A DNA stretch of 25,799 nucleotides from a virus: the IMG/VR virus record IMGVR_UViG_3300007734_000519, positions 1 through 25,799 of that record; one strand, given 5' to 3'. Shown piece by piece: positions 13,414 to 22,198 of this stretch. Under the pieces are notes generated by a model that searched no databases, was not told the origin of the DNA, and worked only from the letters and a program-made list of their open reading frames with translations. The translations under genes and the position numbers were made by a program. Each line of letters starts with the position of its first letter. The first letter of the stretch is position 1.

Positions 13414-13667
13414 TTTGCTGATCGTTTCTTAACAATCTTTTTACCGTTACCGCCGAACGCATCAGAGATTTCTTGTGCGGTCAAGTTGCCATCAACAGAT
13501 GCTTTTGCAAGGCGTTCCGCAACTTGTGCGACAGCCGTGAAGCCTGCAAGTGCTGCTGCTTTCCATACGGGAATACCGCCAACGATTGCCGAACCAGTAA
13601 CTATCGCTAATGCGTTCGCCATAAAAAGTGAGAGAAGTCTTTGTGCGATGTCTTGTGCTTTTTTCAT
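13410..13667 (-). CDS. Holin-like membrane protein
   Basis: An 85-aa protein: amphipathic start, two short hydrophobic segments (about 14-31 and 33-49), a conserved-looking segment NLTAQEISDAFGG, and a basic tail KKIVKKRSAK. Small proteins with this plan beside an endolysin are usually holins of the r1t type. It lies between a second tiny membrane protein and the endolysin with ATGA overlap. It would form the membrane lesion that lets endolysin out. Confidence 0.7.
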   Translation of the reverse strand: MKKAQDIAQRLLSLFMANALAIVTGSAIVGGIPVWKAAALAGFTAVAQVAERLAKASVDGNLTAQEISDAFGGNGKKIVKKRSAK

Positions 13668-13670
13668 ATT

Positions 13671-13832
13671 TCATTCCTTTGAGCCGAGTGTTAGCACCGA
13701 GTGTATAACAATGCCGATGCCTGTGAGCAGTAGTGCCTGACGAAATGTTGTGCCCGAAAGGGTAATCAGAACTAGCCCTGTGCCAACCCAAGTCCAAGTG
13801 TTATCCACAAAATAGTTTTTAATCTTTTTCAT
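13671..13832 (-). CDS. 53-aa two-TM membrane protein, possible second holin or antiholin
   Basis: A short gene: ATG at 13830-13832, TGA at 13671-13673. The product starts MKKIKNYFVDNTWTW and has hydrophobic stretches at about 14-25 and 31-47, with LITLSGTTFRQALLLTG in the middle and a short polar end. The start overlaps the PA14-protein stop as ATGA. With the 85-aa protein next to it, it could make a holin/antiholin pair; this is inference from size and place. Confidence 0.7.
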   Translation of the reverse strand: MKKIKNYFVDNTWTWVGTGLVLITLSGTTFRQALLLTGIGIVIHSVLTLGSKE

Positions 13833-15409
13833 TGTTTAATCCTCGTGGTCGGCATTGGAAGCATAGTCAAAAGACCGCCGACAGCGACAAGGGTTCTGCG
13901 TTGCGAAACAGGGATACTAGAACCTGTCGGTATATATGACTCGAATTGTGAACCGAAAATATCTATGACTTTCTCGAAAGCCTTTTTCACTTTTGTTGGT
14001 GCTTTACTCAACACTTGACTCATCTGCTCAGCCTGTGCCTCTGTTAATTGCTCAGGCACAATCGTTTCAAAGATCGCCTCTGCCTGTTTTTCTGTTATCG
14101 CTTCAAGCACTACAGGCGTAACCACCAATTCAACCGCCTGCGATTGCGTGATGTTGGTAGCCAAGACTGCCTCAATTATCGCCACCACTTTCGCTGGTTC
14201 AGCCTCAGAGATGTCGTCAAGTATCTGATCGAATACCTTTTCGCTAATCTGCCCTGTTTCCGTCACTTCTATAGAAATAACAGGCTCTAGAATCGCATTA
14301 GAGCGTTTCAAATCGTCATCTTGAGGTAAGGGTAGGGTCGTTTCTGTTTCGTTCAATACGGTTGATTCTGATGCGTCTCGTGAAGCATCGCTGGTTGTTG
14401 GTGCTAGATCGGTTGTTGTTGGGGCAGTTTTGATAGTTGTTGAGGTATCCTGAACCGATGTTTCTACTTGTATCGGTTCTGTTGTGGTGGCTGGCAGGGT
14501 GGTCGTGGTGGTCGTGGTTTCTTGTATGGTTTCTGTTGTCGTGGGTTCGGGTTCAGACACAGGTGCAGACACGGTTGCAGGTGCGGAAGTATTTGGAACA
14601 GCAACGGGCTGATCGGTTGTAGAGGTTGTTTGTGTTGGCGGTGAAGGTAACACAGTTATTGTCGTTGTTGTGGCAGGGCTTGTGGTGGTGGTTGTCGTTG
14701 ATGTGGTTGTGCTTGTCTGAACTGGCTCTGTGGTTGTGGTCGTTGTTGTGGGAAGGGTTGTTGTAGATGAAGTCGTTGAAGAAGTCGTTGAAGTTGTGGT
14801 GGTGGTTTCTGGCAGCGTCGTGGTGCTTGATGTCGTGGTTGTCGATGTTGTTGTGGTGCTTGTGGTTGTTGTGGTGGATACTGCTGTAGTGGTGAACGCC
14901 GAATCGGGAACTATCTGCCAGCCTGTGTTGTTGATGTTCCACGCCAACATATAGCAGGTGTAACCGCCAGCCTCAAAAAACCAGCCGTCAAGCGGATAGA
15001 TGCCTGCTTCGAAAGTGTTTGAGGTTTGCGCCGACCACGAGCAGCCTTTAGTGTTCCATGTGCCGAACTCTGTTAAACCGATTTTGACTGTGCCACCGTC
15101 ATCGGCTGCGACCATGAACTTGATTGTGTTGTTCGCAGGGATTTCGATGAAGCCTGTGTAGTGAACCATAAAATTATCGTTCGGGCAGTTACCGAACGGT
15201 TCACCGTTAAAGTTTCGATTGATGTTGTTTTCTGTTTCGCTATGGCAAACAGGGTAGAGATCATCTGACCGTGTTGGTGGTATAGCGGAAACGCTATAGC
15301 CGACGGCGTTTAAGCCTGCTATCGGTTCTGCTTGTGCTGTTGTTGAAAAGAAACTTAATGCGATTGCTGGTAACGGTATCAGCCAGCGTGTTAGACGAGT
15401 TCTATCCAT
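13829..15409 (-). CDS. Secreted PA14-like protein with a Thr-rich mucin-like stalk and C-terminal hydrophobic anchor
   Basis: A 526-aa protein in four parts. Residues 1-27 are a signal peptide with likely cleavage after AQA. Residues about 35-172 resemble a PA14 beta-barrel domain (YTGFIEIPANNTIKFMV, then ADDGGTVKIG and DGWFFEAGGYTCYML), a fold that often binds glycans; four or more cysteines could form disulfides. Residues about 173-360 are a threonine/serine/proline-rich stalk resembling a mucin. Residues 360-490 are acidic helices with recurring T-x-x-Q-A units, and the end has QRRTLVAVGGLLTMLPMP, a short hydrophobic stretch, then TTRIKQ. It overlaps its upstream neighbour by 19 bases. A signal peptide is odd for a virion protein, so it may be displayed on the infected cell. 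Confidence 0.75.
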   Translation of the reverse strand: MDRTRLTRWLIPLPAIALSFFSTTAQAEPIAGLNAVGYSVSAIPPTRSDDLYPVCHSETENNINRNFNGEPFGNCPNDNFMVHYTGFIEIPANNTIKFMVAADDGGTVKIGLTEFGTWNTKGCSWSAQTSNTFEAGIYPLDGWFFEAGGYTCYMLAWNINNTGWQIVPDSAFTTTAVSTTTTTSTTTTSTTTTSSTTTLPETTTTTSTTSSTTSSTTTLPTTTTTTTEPVQTSTTTSTTTTTTSPATTTTITVLPSPPTQTTSTTDQPVAVPNTSAPATVSAPVSEPEPTTTETIQETTTTTTTLPATTTEPIQVETSVQDTSTTIKTAPTTTDLAPTTSDASRDASESTVLNETETTLPLPQDDDLKRSNAILEPVISIEVTETGQISEKVFDQILDDISEAEPAKVVAIIEAVLATNITQSQAVELVVTPVVLEAITEKQAEAIFETIVPEQLTEAQAEQMSQVLSKAPTKVKKAFEKVIDIFGSQFESYIPTGSSIPVSQRRTLVAVGGLLTMLPMPTTRIKQ

Positions 15410-15732
15410 TGTTGGTTCGGTTCAAACCAAACATAGCGTTTGCCGTCTGTTGGCATTGGTGTTGGTGGCTGCCAATCGAAGTTGTCGTCCAATGTCCACG
15501 AGCCGTATGGTTGTGGGCATATGAACACATCGTTCACCGCATCATAGGTGTAGCCGATACCTGCGTATTGTTTTCTGATGCGATGGTTGTAACTTGTGCG
15601 CACACAGGTTTGGTTACGAAAATTGCCATACCAAACTTCGGGTGTCAGACCTTCTATGAGTTCGGTTTCGTCTATGCCGACTATTACTTCGGTGACTCGG
15701 TTGTTGCTGTCTAGAAATGCGTAATGTGCCAT
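15391..15732 (-). CDS. Conserved tail-region protein of marine/freshwater phages
   Basis: A 113-aa protein of a family frequent in cyanophage-like and uncultured aquatic phages. It opens with MAHYAFLDSNNRVTEVIVG, continues with TSYNHRIRKQYAGIGYTYD, then a proline/tryptophan-rich end (PQPYGSWTLDDNFDWQPP, DGKRYVWFEP). The family lies next to tail-fibre genes and is presumed to be a structural or fibre-assembly protein; its function is not established as far as I know. A GGAG site precedes the ATG. Confidence 0.75.
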   Translation of the reverse strand: MAHYAFLDSNNRVTEVIVGIDETELIEGLTPEVWYGNFRNQTCVRTSYNHRIRKQYAGIGYTYDAVNDVFICPQPYGSWTLDDNFDWQPPTPMPTDGKRYVWFEPNQQWIELV

Positions 15733-15744
15733 ATGTTTATTCTC

Positions 15745-16689
15745 CTATGCTGCCCACGACACATTGCCTGTGCCTGCGGTAATCGTTGCTACTGTATAAC
15801 TTCCACTTATTGCTGTGCTTCCTGTGAGACCAGCACCGATTGTTATTGTAAAATTGGTTGGATAACGCAAGATGACGACACCGCTACCACCGTTACCACC
15901 ATTTGCTGTGCCACCAATTTCTGTCGCACCACCACCACCGCCACCTGTATTTGCTGTGCCAGGATTGCCATTATTGTTGCCACCTAATGCGCCTGCTGCA
16001 CCGCCACCACCCGAACCAGGCGCACCCAAACTTCCACCTACACCTGCGCCGCTACCTTGACCGCCAGCACCGCCACCACCGTAAGTAATACTTGAACCTG
16101 TTATAGAAACTGCAACACCATTACCGCCAGCACCCGAAATAGTGCTTTGGGCATTTCCACCAACAGCCCCAGCACCGCCACCACCGCCACCACTGAAACG
16201 ACTGAAACCGCTAGCAGAACCATTACCGCCAGCAAAACCTTGATTGGCTGTACCTGCACCGCCAGTTCGGTTGTTATATGAACCGCCACCACCCGAACCG
16301 CCACTAACGCCATTTTGACCTTGATTGTAAGCACCACGACCGCCGCCAGTAGAAGTGATAGTAGAAAATGTGCTGTCGCCACCGTTTGAACCATTGTCGG
16401 TTTGAGATGTTCTGCCTGTGCCACCTGCACCGATTGTCACCGTGTAATTCGTATTTGCTGTAAGTGTCAATGCGGTTTCTAAACTGCCACCACCGCCCGT
16501 CGCTGTTACGGTGCTACGCAAACCACCAGCACCACCACCTGGACCGCCAACTGTGTTGCCATCGCCGCCGCCACCACCACCACCAGCAACAACAAGATAA
16601 TCGACAGTCAATAATGTTTCATCACCTGTCGGCATCCAAGCCGAAGTGTAAGTTGAAACCCGTGTGCGTGGAACAAAAGGTCTAGACAT
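15745..16689 (-). CDS. Glycine-rich tail adhesin-like protein, copy B
   Basis: A 314-aa protein that is a paralogue of its upstream neighbour. N-terminal about 40 residues (VSTYTSAWMPTGDETLLTVD then YLVVAGG) and C-terminal about 45 residues (GGSGVVILRYP, TITIGAGLTGSTA, TAGTGNVSW) are nearly the same in both copies, while the glycine-run middle differs. Glycine-rich proteins of this kind can fold into polyglycine-II helix bundles, as in the phage S16 adhesin gp38, whose variable loops bind the receptor. The start lies directly after the neighbour's stop (TAGATG), so the two are made together. Receptor binding is inferred. Confidence 0.75.
   Translation of the reverse strand: MSRPFVPRTRVSTYTSAWMPTGDETLLTVDYLVVAGGGGGGGDGNTVGGPGGGAGGLRSTVTATGGGGSLETALTLTANTNYTVTIGAGGTGRTSQTDNGSNGGDSTFSTITSTGGGRGAYNQGQNGVSGGSGGGGSYNNRTGGAGTANQGFAGGNGSASGFSRFSGGGGGGAGAVGGNAQSTISGAGGNGVAVSITGSSITYGGGGAGGQGSGAGVGGSLGAPGSGGGGAAGALGGNNNGNPGTANTGGGGGGATEIGGTANGGNGGSGVVILRYPTNFTITIGAGLTGSTAISGSYTVATITAGTGNVSWAA
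16577..16641 (-). repeat. 65-bp exact direct repeat, copy B
   Basis: Identical to 17507-17571, exactly 930 bases away. It encodes the shared N-terminal segment of the glycine-rich pair. Exact identity at DNA level points to recent duplication or gene conversion. Confidence 0.9.
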
Positions 16690-17613
16690 CTAAGCCCAAC
16701 TCACATTCCCTGTGCCAGCAGTAATCGTTGTTATTTTGTTTGAGCCACTTGTCGCTGTTGAACCTGTTAAACCTGCACCGATAGTAATTGTGTAACTATT
16801 TGGATAAGACAATATGACTACACCGCTACCGCCTGCGCCTGCATTACCAACGCCTGACTCATTTCTTGCACCGCCACCGCCACCACCCGTGTTTGCTGTG
16901 CCAGCCGTTGCGTTTGCTTGCCGAGTAGTGCCAGCACCGCCACCGCCAGCACCGCCAGCACCGCCAGCACCGCCAGCCGCTTCACCGCAACCGCCACCGC
17001 CACCAGCATAAGTAACGCTAACTCCAGTTATAGATGATGATGAACCTGCGCCACCTGCACCACCTTGACCAGCACCGCCACCTAAATTAACACCCGTCGC
17101 ACCAACAACCGACGCACCACCACCACCGCCACCAGTATTAGTAGCGAGACTAAATGTGTCACCTGCACCGCCATTATTGCCTTGACTTGGTGAAGTGCTT
17201 GGCGTGTTACCCGACCCACCCGTGAACGGCGAATTTTGTGCGTTACCACCACCACCCGACCCACCATTAGAACCAGCGACACCGCTCAAACTTGAACCGC
17301 CACCACCGCCACCAGCACTCGTCATGGTTGTTAGACCGCTGCCACTAATTTCGCTACTGCTACCGCTTGAACCGTTATTATTGCGTGTTGTTGCTGCCGC
17401 ACCACCACCACCGACCGTAATTGTGTAATTTGTAGAAATAGTTAAAGTTGATGTTGCTGTGCGAAAACCACCCGCACCGCCACCGCCACCAAATAACCCA
17501 CCGCCGCCACCACCAGCAACAACAAGATAATCGACAGTCAATAATGTTTCATCACCTGTCGGCATCCAAGCAGAAATATATGTGCTAACCCGAGAACGGT
17601 TATCAAACCGCAT
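16690..17613 (-). CDS. Glycine-rich tail adhesin-like protein, copy A
   Basis: A 307-aa protein with the same plan as copy B: short N-terminal module (VSTYISAWMPTGDETLLTVD), glycine-rich repetitive middle (runs of GGGGG separated by aromatic or branched residues), and a C-terminal module ending TAGTGNVSWA. Its middle carries different loop sequences, for example between 100 and 140, suggesting diversification of binding. It is preceded by a small structural gene with three bases between. No reverse transcriptase or diversity-generating template was seen. Confidence 0.75.
   Translation of the reverse strand: MRFDNRSRVSTYISAWMPTGDETLLTVDYLVVAGGGGGGLFGGGGGAGGFRTATSTLTISTNYTITVGGGGAAATTRNNNGSSGSSSEISGSGLTTMTSAGGGGGGSSLSGVAGSNGGSGGGGNAQNSPFTGGSGNTPSTSPSQGNNGGAGDTFSLATNTGGGGGGASVVGATGVNLGGGAGQGGAGGAGSSSSITGVSVTYAGGGGGCGEAAGGAGGAGGAGGGGAGTTRQANATAGTANTGGGGGGARNESGVGNAGAGGSGVVILSYPNSYTITIGAGLTGSTATSGSNKITTITAGTGNVSWA
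17507..17571 (-). repeat. 65-bp exact direct repeat, copy A
   Basis: Identical to 16577-16641. It lies in the 5' part of the upstream glycine-rich gene and encodes the shared LLTVDYLVVAGG segment. Confidence 0.9.
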
Positions 17614-17616
17614 AAC

Positions 17617-17988
17617 CTAGACCGTGATTCGGTTCACATACCCGTGCAAACAAACAACATTCGCAGTCGCAGCAAACGCCCGAACAACCTTCGCCGAAGC
17701 ATTACCTTGCAACACCAAACCTGGGATAACCAAAACCAAACCTGACTCAGCCGTAACAGTTAATTCGATATTGCCATCAGGTGCAGTAGCCTCACCCCAC
17801 TCAATCGTCAATTTCACATTACTTGCAGAAGTATTGACCGCATACAACCAAATCTCGTCAATCGTTGTAGCCGTAGTAGAAGCAGTATGAATCGCTGTGC
17901 CAGCAGTAGCAGTCGCAGCAACCTTGATAGCCAAACCTGTGCCTGTAGTGCCTGCTGGCTGTAACGCTAGTTTTGTGAATGTTGCCAT
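17617..17988 (-). CDS. Small beta-sandwich virion protein
   Basis: A 123-aa Ala/Thr/Val-rich protein with alternating strands (DEIWLYAVNTSASNVKLTIEW, ESGLVLVIPGLVLQG) and very few charges. Proteins of this kind are common in the tail-fibre region of uncultured aquatic phages and are presumed baseplate or fibre components. An AGGAG site lies eight bases before the ATG. Precise role unknown. Confidence 0.65.
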   Translation of the reverse strand: MATFTKLALQPAGTTGTGLAIKVAATATAGTAIHTASTTATTIDEIWLYAVNTSASNVKLTIEWGEATAPDGNIELTVTAESGLVLVIPGLVLQGNASAKVVRAFAATANVVCLHGYVNRITV

Positions 17989-18003
17989 TATTTATCTCCT
18001 ATG

Positions 18004-18435
18004 TTATCCGAAAATCTGTGATGCAAGAATACCTTGATCGCTGTCCGCTGCTGCACCAGAACCACCAAGATTAGCAATCCAAGTATTTGTTGCCTGCTTG
18101 ATGAGTGTAGCAACTTGATATTGTGCCATCACAAGTGATGTTGCTTGTGTTGAGATAGTCACGCCTGCGCCAGCCGTCAAAGTTACTGCGCCTGCACCTA
18201 ACTGAATGACAACGATTCTTACACCAATATCGAAAGCGACAGATGAGTTTGGTGGCACAGTTAAAGTGCTTGCCGAAGCGTTGGTCATCGTTACTTGTTT
18301 GCCTGCGTCAGTTAAAACAAGTGTGTAAGAAGTGCCTGTTTGAGCATTTACATCATCTGACCAAACCGAAGACTGCAAAGTGTTCATTTGTGCTGCGGTT
18401 AGCACCTGCGCTGCGGTGAAAGTCTGTCTTGCCAT
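18004..18435 (-). CDS. Tail-fibre-region structural protein
   Basis: A 143-aa protein. It begins MARQTFTAAQVLTAAQMNTLQ, a helical opening I associate with phage tail or fibre proteins from aquatic metagenomes, and continues as a beta-rich domain (TYTLVLTDAGKQVTM, ASTLTVPPNSSVAF, IGVRIVVIQLGAGAVTLTAG). That second part resembles small fibre-shaft or collar repeats. It lies between the minor tail protein and the 123-aa protein. Confidence 0.65.
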   Translation of the reverse strand: MARQTFTAAQVLTAAQMNTLQSSVWSDDVNAQTGTSYTLVLTDAGKQVTMTNASASTLTVPPNSSVAFDIGVRIVVIQLGAGAVTLTAGAGVTISTQATSLVMAQYQVATLIKQATNTWIANLGGSGAAADSDQGILASQIFG

Positions 18436-18451
18436 AGTCGCCTAGTGTATA

Positions 18452-19711
18452 TCAGGCAAGAGCATTTGTGCTATCTAGCACACCGAAAATTGCGTCATTG
18501 AGCACAAATTGAAATACGATCTCGGCGTTAAACAAGCCGACAGTAACCCGATGCTCACCAGCCGTAATCAAATGCGTCAGCCGTTCCACCGCATAATAAT
18601 CTGTAACCGAAAGAGGCGAACCAGTTGTATAGGTTCGAGTCACGGTAACAACATCTTGTAATTCAAGAGCGTTAATAGCATCACGGTTAGGTGCTGACAT
18701 AGCCGAAGTAATCAGCCCTAGATCGTCAAACCGATACTGTGGGTTGGCGTATAAGCCGACTAAATAATTTGCCAAAGTTAAGGCTTCAGCATTCGATTGA
18801 AGCAACAAATTAGGTAGCGCATAGGTGCTGATACCAAACTCTGCTTGTGACGCAGTATTATCAGCGATTTGAACTGTGCCACCTTCAATCGTTGCCTGAA
18901 TACGGTTATATAGAAACTCTTGACCATAAATAACCTGTAACGCTGTATAGGGAATGTTTGAACCTGTGTCAGAAAATTGGGCTGCGACAACAGGAAACGC
19001 TGCGTCAAGACGATCAGTAAAAGTTAGATCACCGTTCGCAGCAATAAAGCAAGCACCCTGCTCACTTGTGGCAATTTCTTGCAGATATGTTAAAGCGTTT
19101 GTGTTGGCGGTGATTGTGTATGCGCCTAATGTTGCTAAACCTGTAGAGATGTTGCGTGTTGTTAATGGGTAGTCAATTTCGGGCAGGTTCAAAAGATAAT
19201 TAACTCGTGCGCCCGACAATTCAACTGATGGAGTTGTGTCAGTCTGAATAACTGTATTCGCTAATAACACAAAATCGTCTGCTGCCGTAATCGTCACCGT
19301 GCTGAGATTGTGATTATAAACAACATCTATATCGGTGATGCGCCCTGTGAACAGGTAGTTTGCGCCCGAAGTAACCGTTACTTTTCGACGTGGCACAACA
19401 CCCGAACGCCCAGCAGCCACATCATAATAAGGCGAATCAGTGTTGATCGGGTCAAACCTTCTGTCGTTATTCAGCAAAGTAAGCGAGCATTGACCTGAGT
19501 TGAATTGTGCGAACTGGTCTTGTCTGCCACGACTAATCGAAACCTCTTGACAGTATTCGGTAATGTCCACACCGACAAGGTTGCCGTCAAGCACAAACTC
19601 TGTATTGTTAAGAACACCTGCCTCAGCATCGTCAAGCACAAAAAAGTTGGTGATAAAACCAACCTCTGCGAGAACAGTTATCTGCTCGCCTGAAGCGAGA
19701 GTGGTAGCCAT
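18452..19711 (-). CDS. Minor tail protein (distal tail/baseplate hub-like)
   Basis: A 419-aa protein. Residues about 45-150 resemble the distal-tail/hub entry domain of siphoviruses: VDITEYCQEVSISRGRQDQFAQF, then CSLTLLNNDRRFDP, and later GRITDIDVVYNHNLSTVTITAAD. The rest holds strands typical of hub proteins and ends with FVLNDAIFGVLDSTNALA, an ending that is frequent in this group. A similar FVLDDAEAGVLNNTEFVLDG unit near residue 25 shows internal repetition. Its ATG lies directly after the tape-measure stop (TAAATG), consistent with its place at the tail tip. Confidence 0.8.
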   Translation of the reverse strand: MATTLASGEQITVLAEVGFITNFFVLDDAEAGVLNNTEFVLDGNLVGVDITEYCQEVSISRGRQDQFAQFNSGQCSLTLLNNDRRFDPINTDSPYYDVAAGRSGVVPRRKVTVTSGANYLFTGRITDIDVVYNHNLSTVTITAADDFVLLANTVIQTDTTPSVELSGARVNYLLNLPEIDYPLTTRNISTGLATLGAYTITANTNALTYLQEIATSEQGACFIAANGDLTFTDRLDAAFPVVAAQFSDTGSNIPYTALQVIYGQEFLYNRIQATIEGGTVQIADNTASQAEFGISTYALPNLLLQSNAEALTLANYLVGLYANPQYRFDDLGLITSAMSAPNRDAINALELQDVVTVTRTYTTGSPLSVTDYYAVERLTHLITAGEHRVTVGLFNAEIVFQFVLNDAIFGVLDSTNALA

Positions 19712-22195
19712 TTATGCCACCGTCAAAGGCAAAGCACCGTTCGTTCGCTCATAACGCTTCAAAGCATTAACGATCTGTGTGCCGATATCTTTGCCGTCAG
19801 CACCCATACCAGCCGTGACTTGAATATTGTAAGTGCTACCCATCGAACTTATACGGTCAAGAGGAATAATTGCTTCTGCGCCTGCCTCACCAGCAATAAT
19901 GCTTGTCGCTCGTGTAACAACACCTCCGTCAGCCATCAATGTTCCGATACCGCCACCCAACAATTCCTCGAGAGAAGGAATACGAATGACACCTAAATCT
20001 ATGCCCGAGAAATCGCCACGCCCGATACGACCTATCTGTTCAAGTTCCGATGGTGTAGGCAATGCTGCGATAGGTGCAGCAATAGTATCAACAACATCTT
20101 TAACGGCATCAACCGCAGGCTTCAACACACTGACGACAGCAGGAATAACAACAGTAGAAGCAGCATTTGCAGCAGCGTCAGCAGTTTCACGATCAGTTTT
20201 AGAAACTCCTTTACCAGCCTCACGGCGTTCCTGTTCAGCGTCAGCCAAATCTCTCGTAGCGTCAGCCAAACGCTCATAAGCCGCAACCCGTGCGTCTATA
20301 GCGTCACGCTGATCTTTCTCAGCCGACAACAAATCATTTAACGCATCTTTATAAGCGTCACTACCTTCTTTAGCACCGTTCACAACCTCATCTAGTTTTT
20401 GTTGCGAAGCAGTCAAAGCATCAACGGATTCTTTCTGCGAATCGGTAGCGTCAGCGACAGATAGTTTTGCTTGAGCCAATTTGATTTCTGCTTCTCGAAT
20501 CATTTGTGGCGTAGATTTCGGGTCTTTGCGAACTTCAGCCAATTCAAGTTCAGCCTCTTTGACAGCAAACACCGCTTGCTCTAAAGCATATTTGGCTCGC
20601 TCTGCTGCACGCTCAGCCTTTGAGCGTTCTTTTTCGGCATTTTTCGCTTCGTTTGATTCTTTGCCATAACCTTTAGTGATTAAGTTAAATCGTTTTTGTG
20701 CTTCTGTTAATGCGTTCGTTTTCTCTAACAGAGTCTTATTTGATTCATCTACAGCCTTGTTAGCGTCACGCAACGAACGCTGAGCCGAAGTAACACCCTT
20801 AATTGCGTCAATATATTTTTTTAATTTGTCGGCAGCCGATTCGACAGCACCACCGCTAGTTGAAACTTCTTTATAGCCTTTGCCTGTGTAGTCCACAAAC
20901 TTTCCCATACTTAAAGCCATCTGTGTGTAGCGATCTGCTTGCGTTTTAAGTTGATTCTCAGGTGTAACCACCATTCGCACCGCATTGGCAGTATTCACTG
21001 CTTGACGCTCAAGATTTTTTAACTGCTGTTCGGTCATCTGTGATGATTGACCAACTTTGCCTAACTGAACTTCGCCTATCGTTCCTATCTTTTTTAGACC
21101 AGCACCAAAAAAATTAGCGACATCAATCATCTTGTTAATAACAGAAATGATCGAGTTTATATATCTGATGAATCCATTAGCAAAGAACTCGACTATATCG
21201 ATCACGAAGTTGATTACGGCGTTCACGATTTTGCGAAATGTTTCAAAGTGCGTATAGGCGTAAATCACTGCTGCTGCTACAGCGACAAAAGCGATAACGA
21301 TGCCAGCGATAGTCAAAGCAATAGGTAACATCGCTGCTTGCGCTTCTACAGCAGAAGCACCGAACGCTTGCATAACAACCGTGCCGATACCCATAGCGAT
21401 ATTGAAAACAACAATGCCCGTAGCAAGAATGGCTATCGCAGCAGCCAAAGCCAACACCACTTTCTCGTTGTCAGCCATAAAACCGAACACCGCAGTCAGC
21501 ACCGAAGTCGTTTTCTCGAGCACAGGCAACAACGCTGCACCCAAACTCTCTTGAAACTCAGCCACATTATTTTTTAAGATTTTCATTTTGCCAGCAGCAG
21601 TCTCGGCAGCGTTAGCGGTAGCCCCACTGAAAGTATTTGACAGATCAGCAAAGATCGCTTCGGTGCTTGCCCCGTCTTTAATCAGGTCACGCAACGCAGG
21701 CGACAACTTTTGCAACGCTTTATAGTTGCCCGAATATGCTTTAGAAAGTGCATCAGCAGCAGACTGCAACGGCACATTTGACGCAGTAGCAATATCTTGC
21801 GCCAACGCCAAACCCTCTTGCGCTTGCGTCAAGTTCTTTGTGCCGATAACCAGCGACGACAAAGCGGCACGAAGTTCTGTGTCAGCCGTGCCCGAAGCAC
21901 GAGACATAGATTTGATCATCGCTTCAGTTGAAGCAACCGTGCCCGAAGTAGCACCAACCACTTTTTCTAAAGTTTGAGCAAGTTTTGCTTGCTCTAACTC
22001 GTCTGCTGCTGCTGCCTCAGCAGCCTTAAAACCTGCGAACGCTAAACCACCAAGCACAGCGACAGCAGGCAGAAACGCTTTCTTGAGAACGAACCCTGCT
22101 TGCTCTGTGCCTGTTTCAAGTTTCTTGAACTCTGTGATCGCTTTCGATATGCCTTTTGAATCGAAATCGGTGAGAATATTTATGCCAACAGCCAT
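19712..22195 (-). CDS. Tape measure protein
   Basis: An 827-aa protein, by far the longest here. The N-terminal quarter is a helical phage-tail-length domain. Hydrophobic segments occur at about 230-260 and 285-310, with more amphipathic helices to 365, which may cross the host membrane during DNA entry. A long charged coiled coil follows (about 440-650). The C-terminal region has LMADGGVVTRATSIIAGEAG then AEAIIPLDR, the usual tape-measure ending. At roughly 0.15 nm per residue the tail would be about 120 nm (general rule, not measured). It follows the chaperone genes as expected. Confidence 0.92.
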   Translation of the reverse strand: MAVGINILTDFDSKGISKAITEFKKLETGTEQAGFVLKKAFLPAVAVLGGLAFAGFKAAEAAAADELEQAKLAQTLEKVVGATSGTVASTEAMIKSMSRASGTADTELRAALSSLVIGTKNLTQAQEGLALAQDIATASNVPLQSAADALSKAYSGNYKALQKLSPALRDLIKDGASTEAIFADLSNTFSGATANAAETAAGKMKILKNNVAEFQESLGAALLPVLEKTTSVLTAVFGFMADNEKVVLALAAAIAILATGIVVFNIAMGIGTVVMQAFGASAVEAQAAMLPIALTIAGIVIAFVAVAAAVIYAYTHFETFRKIVNAVINFVIDIVEFFANGFIRYINSIISVINKMIDVANFFGAGLKKIGTIGEVQLGKVGQSSQMTEQQLKNLERQAVNTANAVRMVVTPENQLKTQADRYTQMALSMGKFVDYTGKGYKEVSTSGGAVESAADKLKKYIDAIKGVTSAQRSLRDANKAVDESNKTLLEKTNALTEAQKRFNLITKGYGKESNEAKNAEKERSKAERAAERAKYALEQAVFAVKEAELELAEVRKDPKSTPQMIREAEIKLAQAKLSVADATDSQKESVDALTASQQKLDEVVNGAKEGSDAYKDALNDLLSAEKDQRDAIDARVAAYERLADATRDLADAEQERREAGKGVSKTDRETADAAANAASTVVIPAVVSVLKPAVDAVKDVVDTIAAPIAALPTPSELEQIGRIGRGDFSGIDLGVIRIPSLEELLGGGIGTLMADGGVVTRATSIIAGEAGAEAIIPLDRISSMGSTYNIQVTAGMGADGKDIGTQIVNALKRYERTNGALPLTVA

Positions 22196-22198
22196 CGC

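Noticed and set aside
14437-17428. Plus-strand and other-frame open frames rich in Val, Pro or His over the tail and Thr-rich genes
   Set aside because: They are the antisense or shifted readings of Thr-rich and Gly-rich repeats (for example poly-Gly read backwards as poly-Pro) and have no ribosome-binding sites.
15745-17613. Diversity-generating retroelement acting on the glycine-rich genes
   Set aside because: No reverse transcriptase or template repeat is visible in the window.
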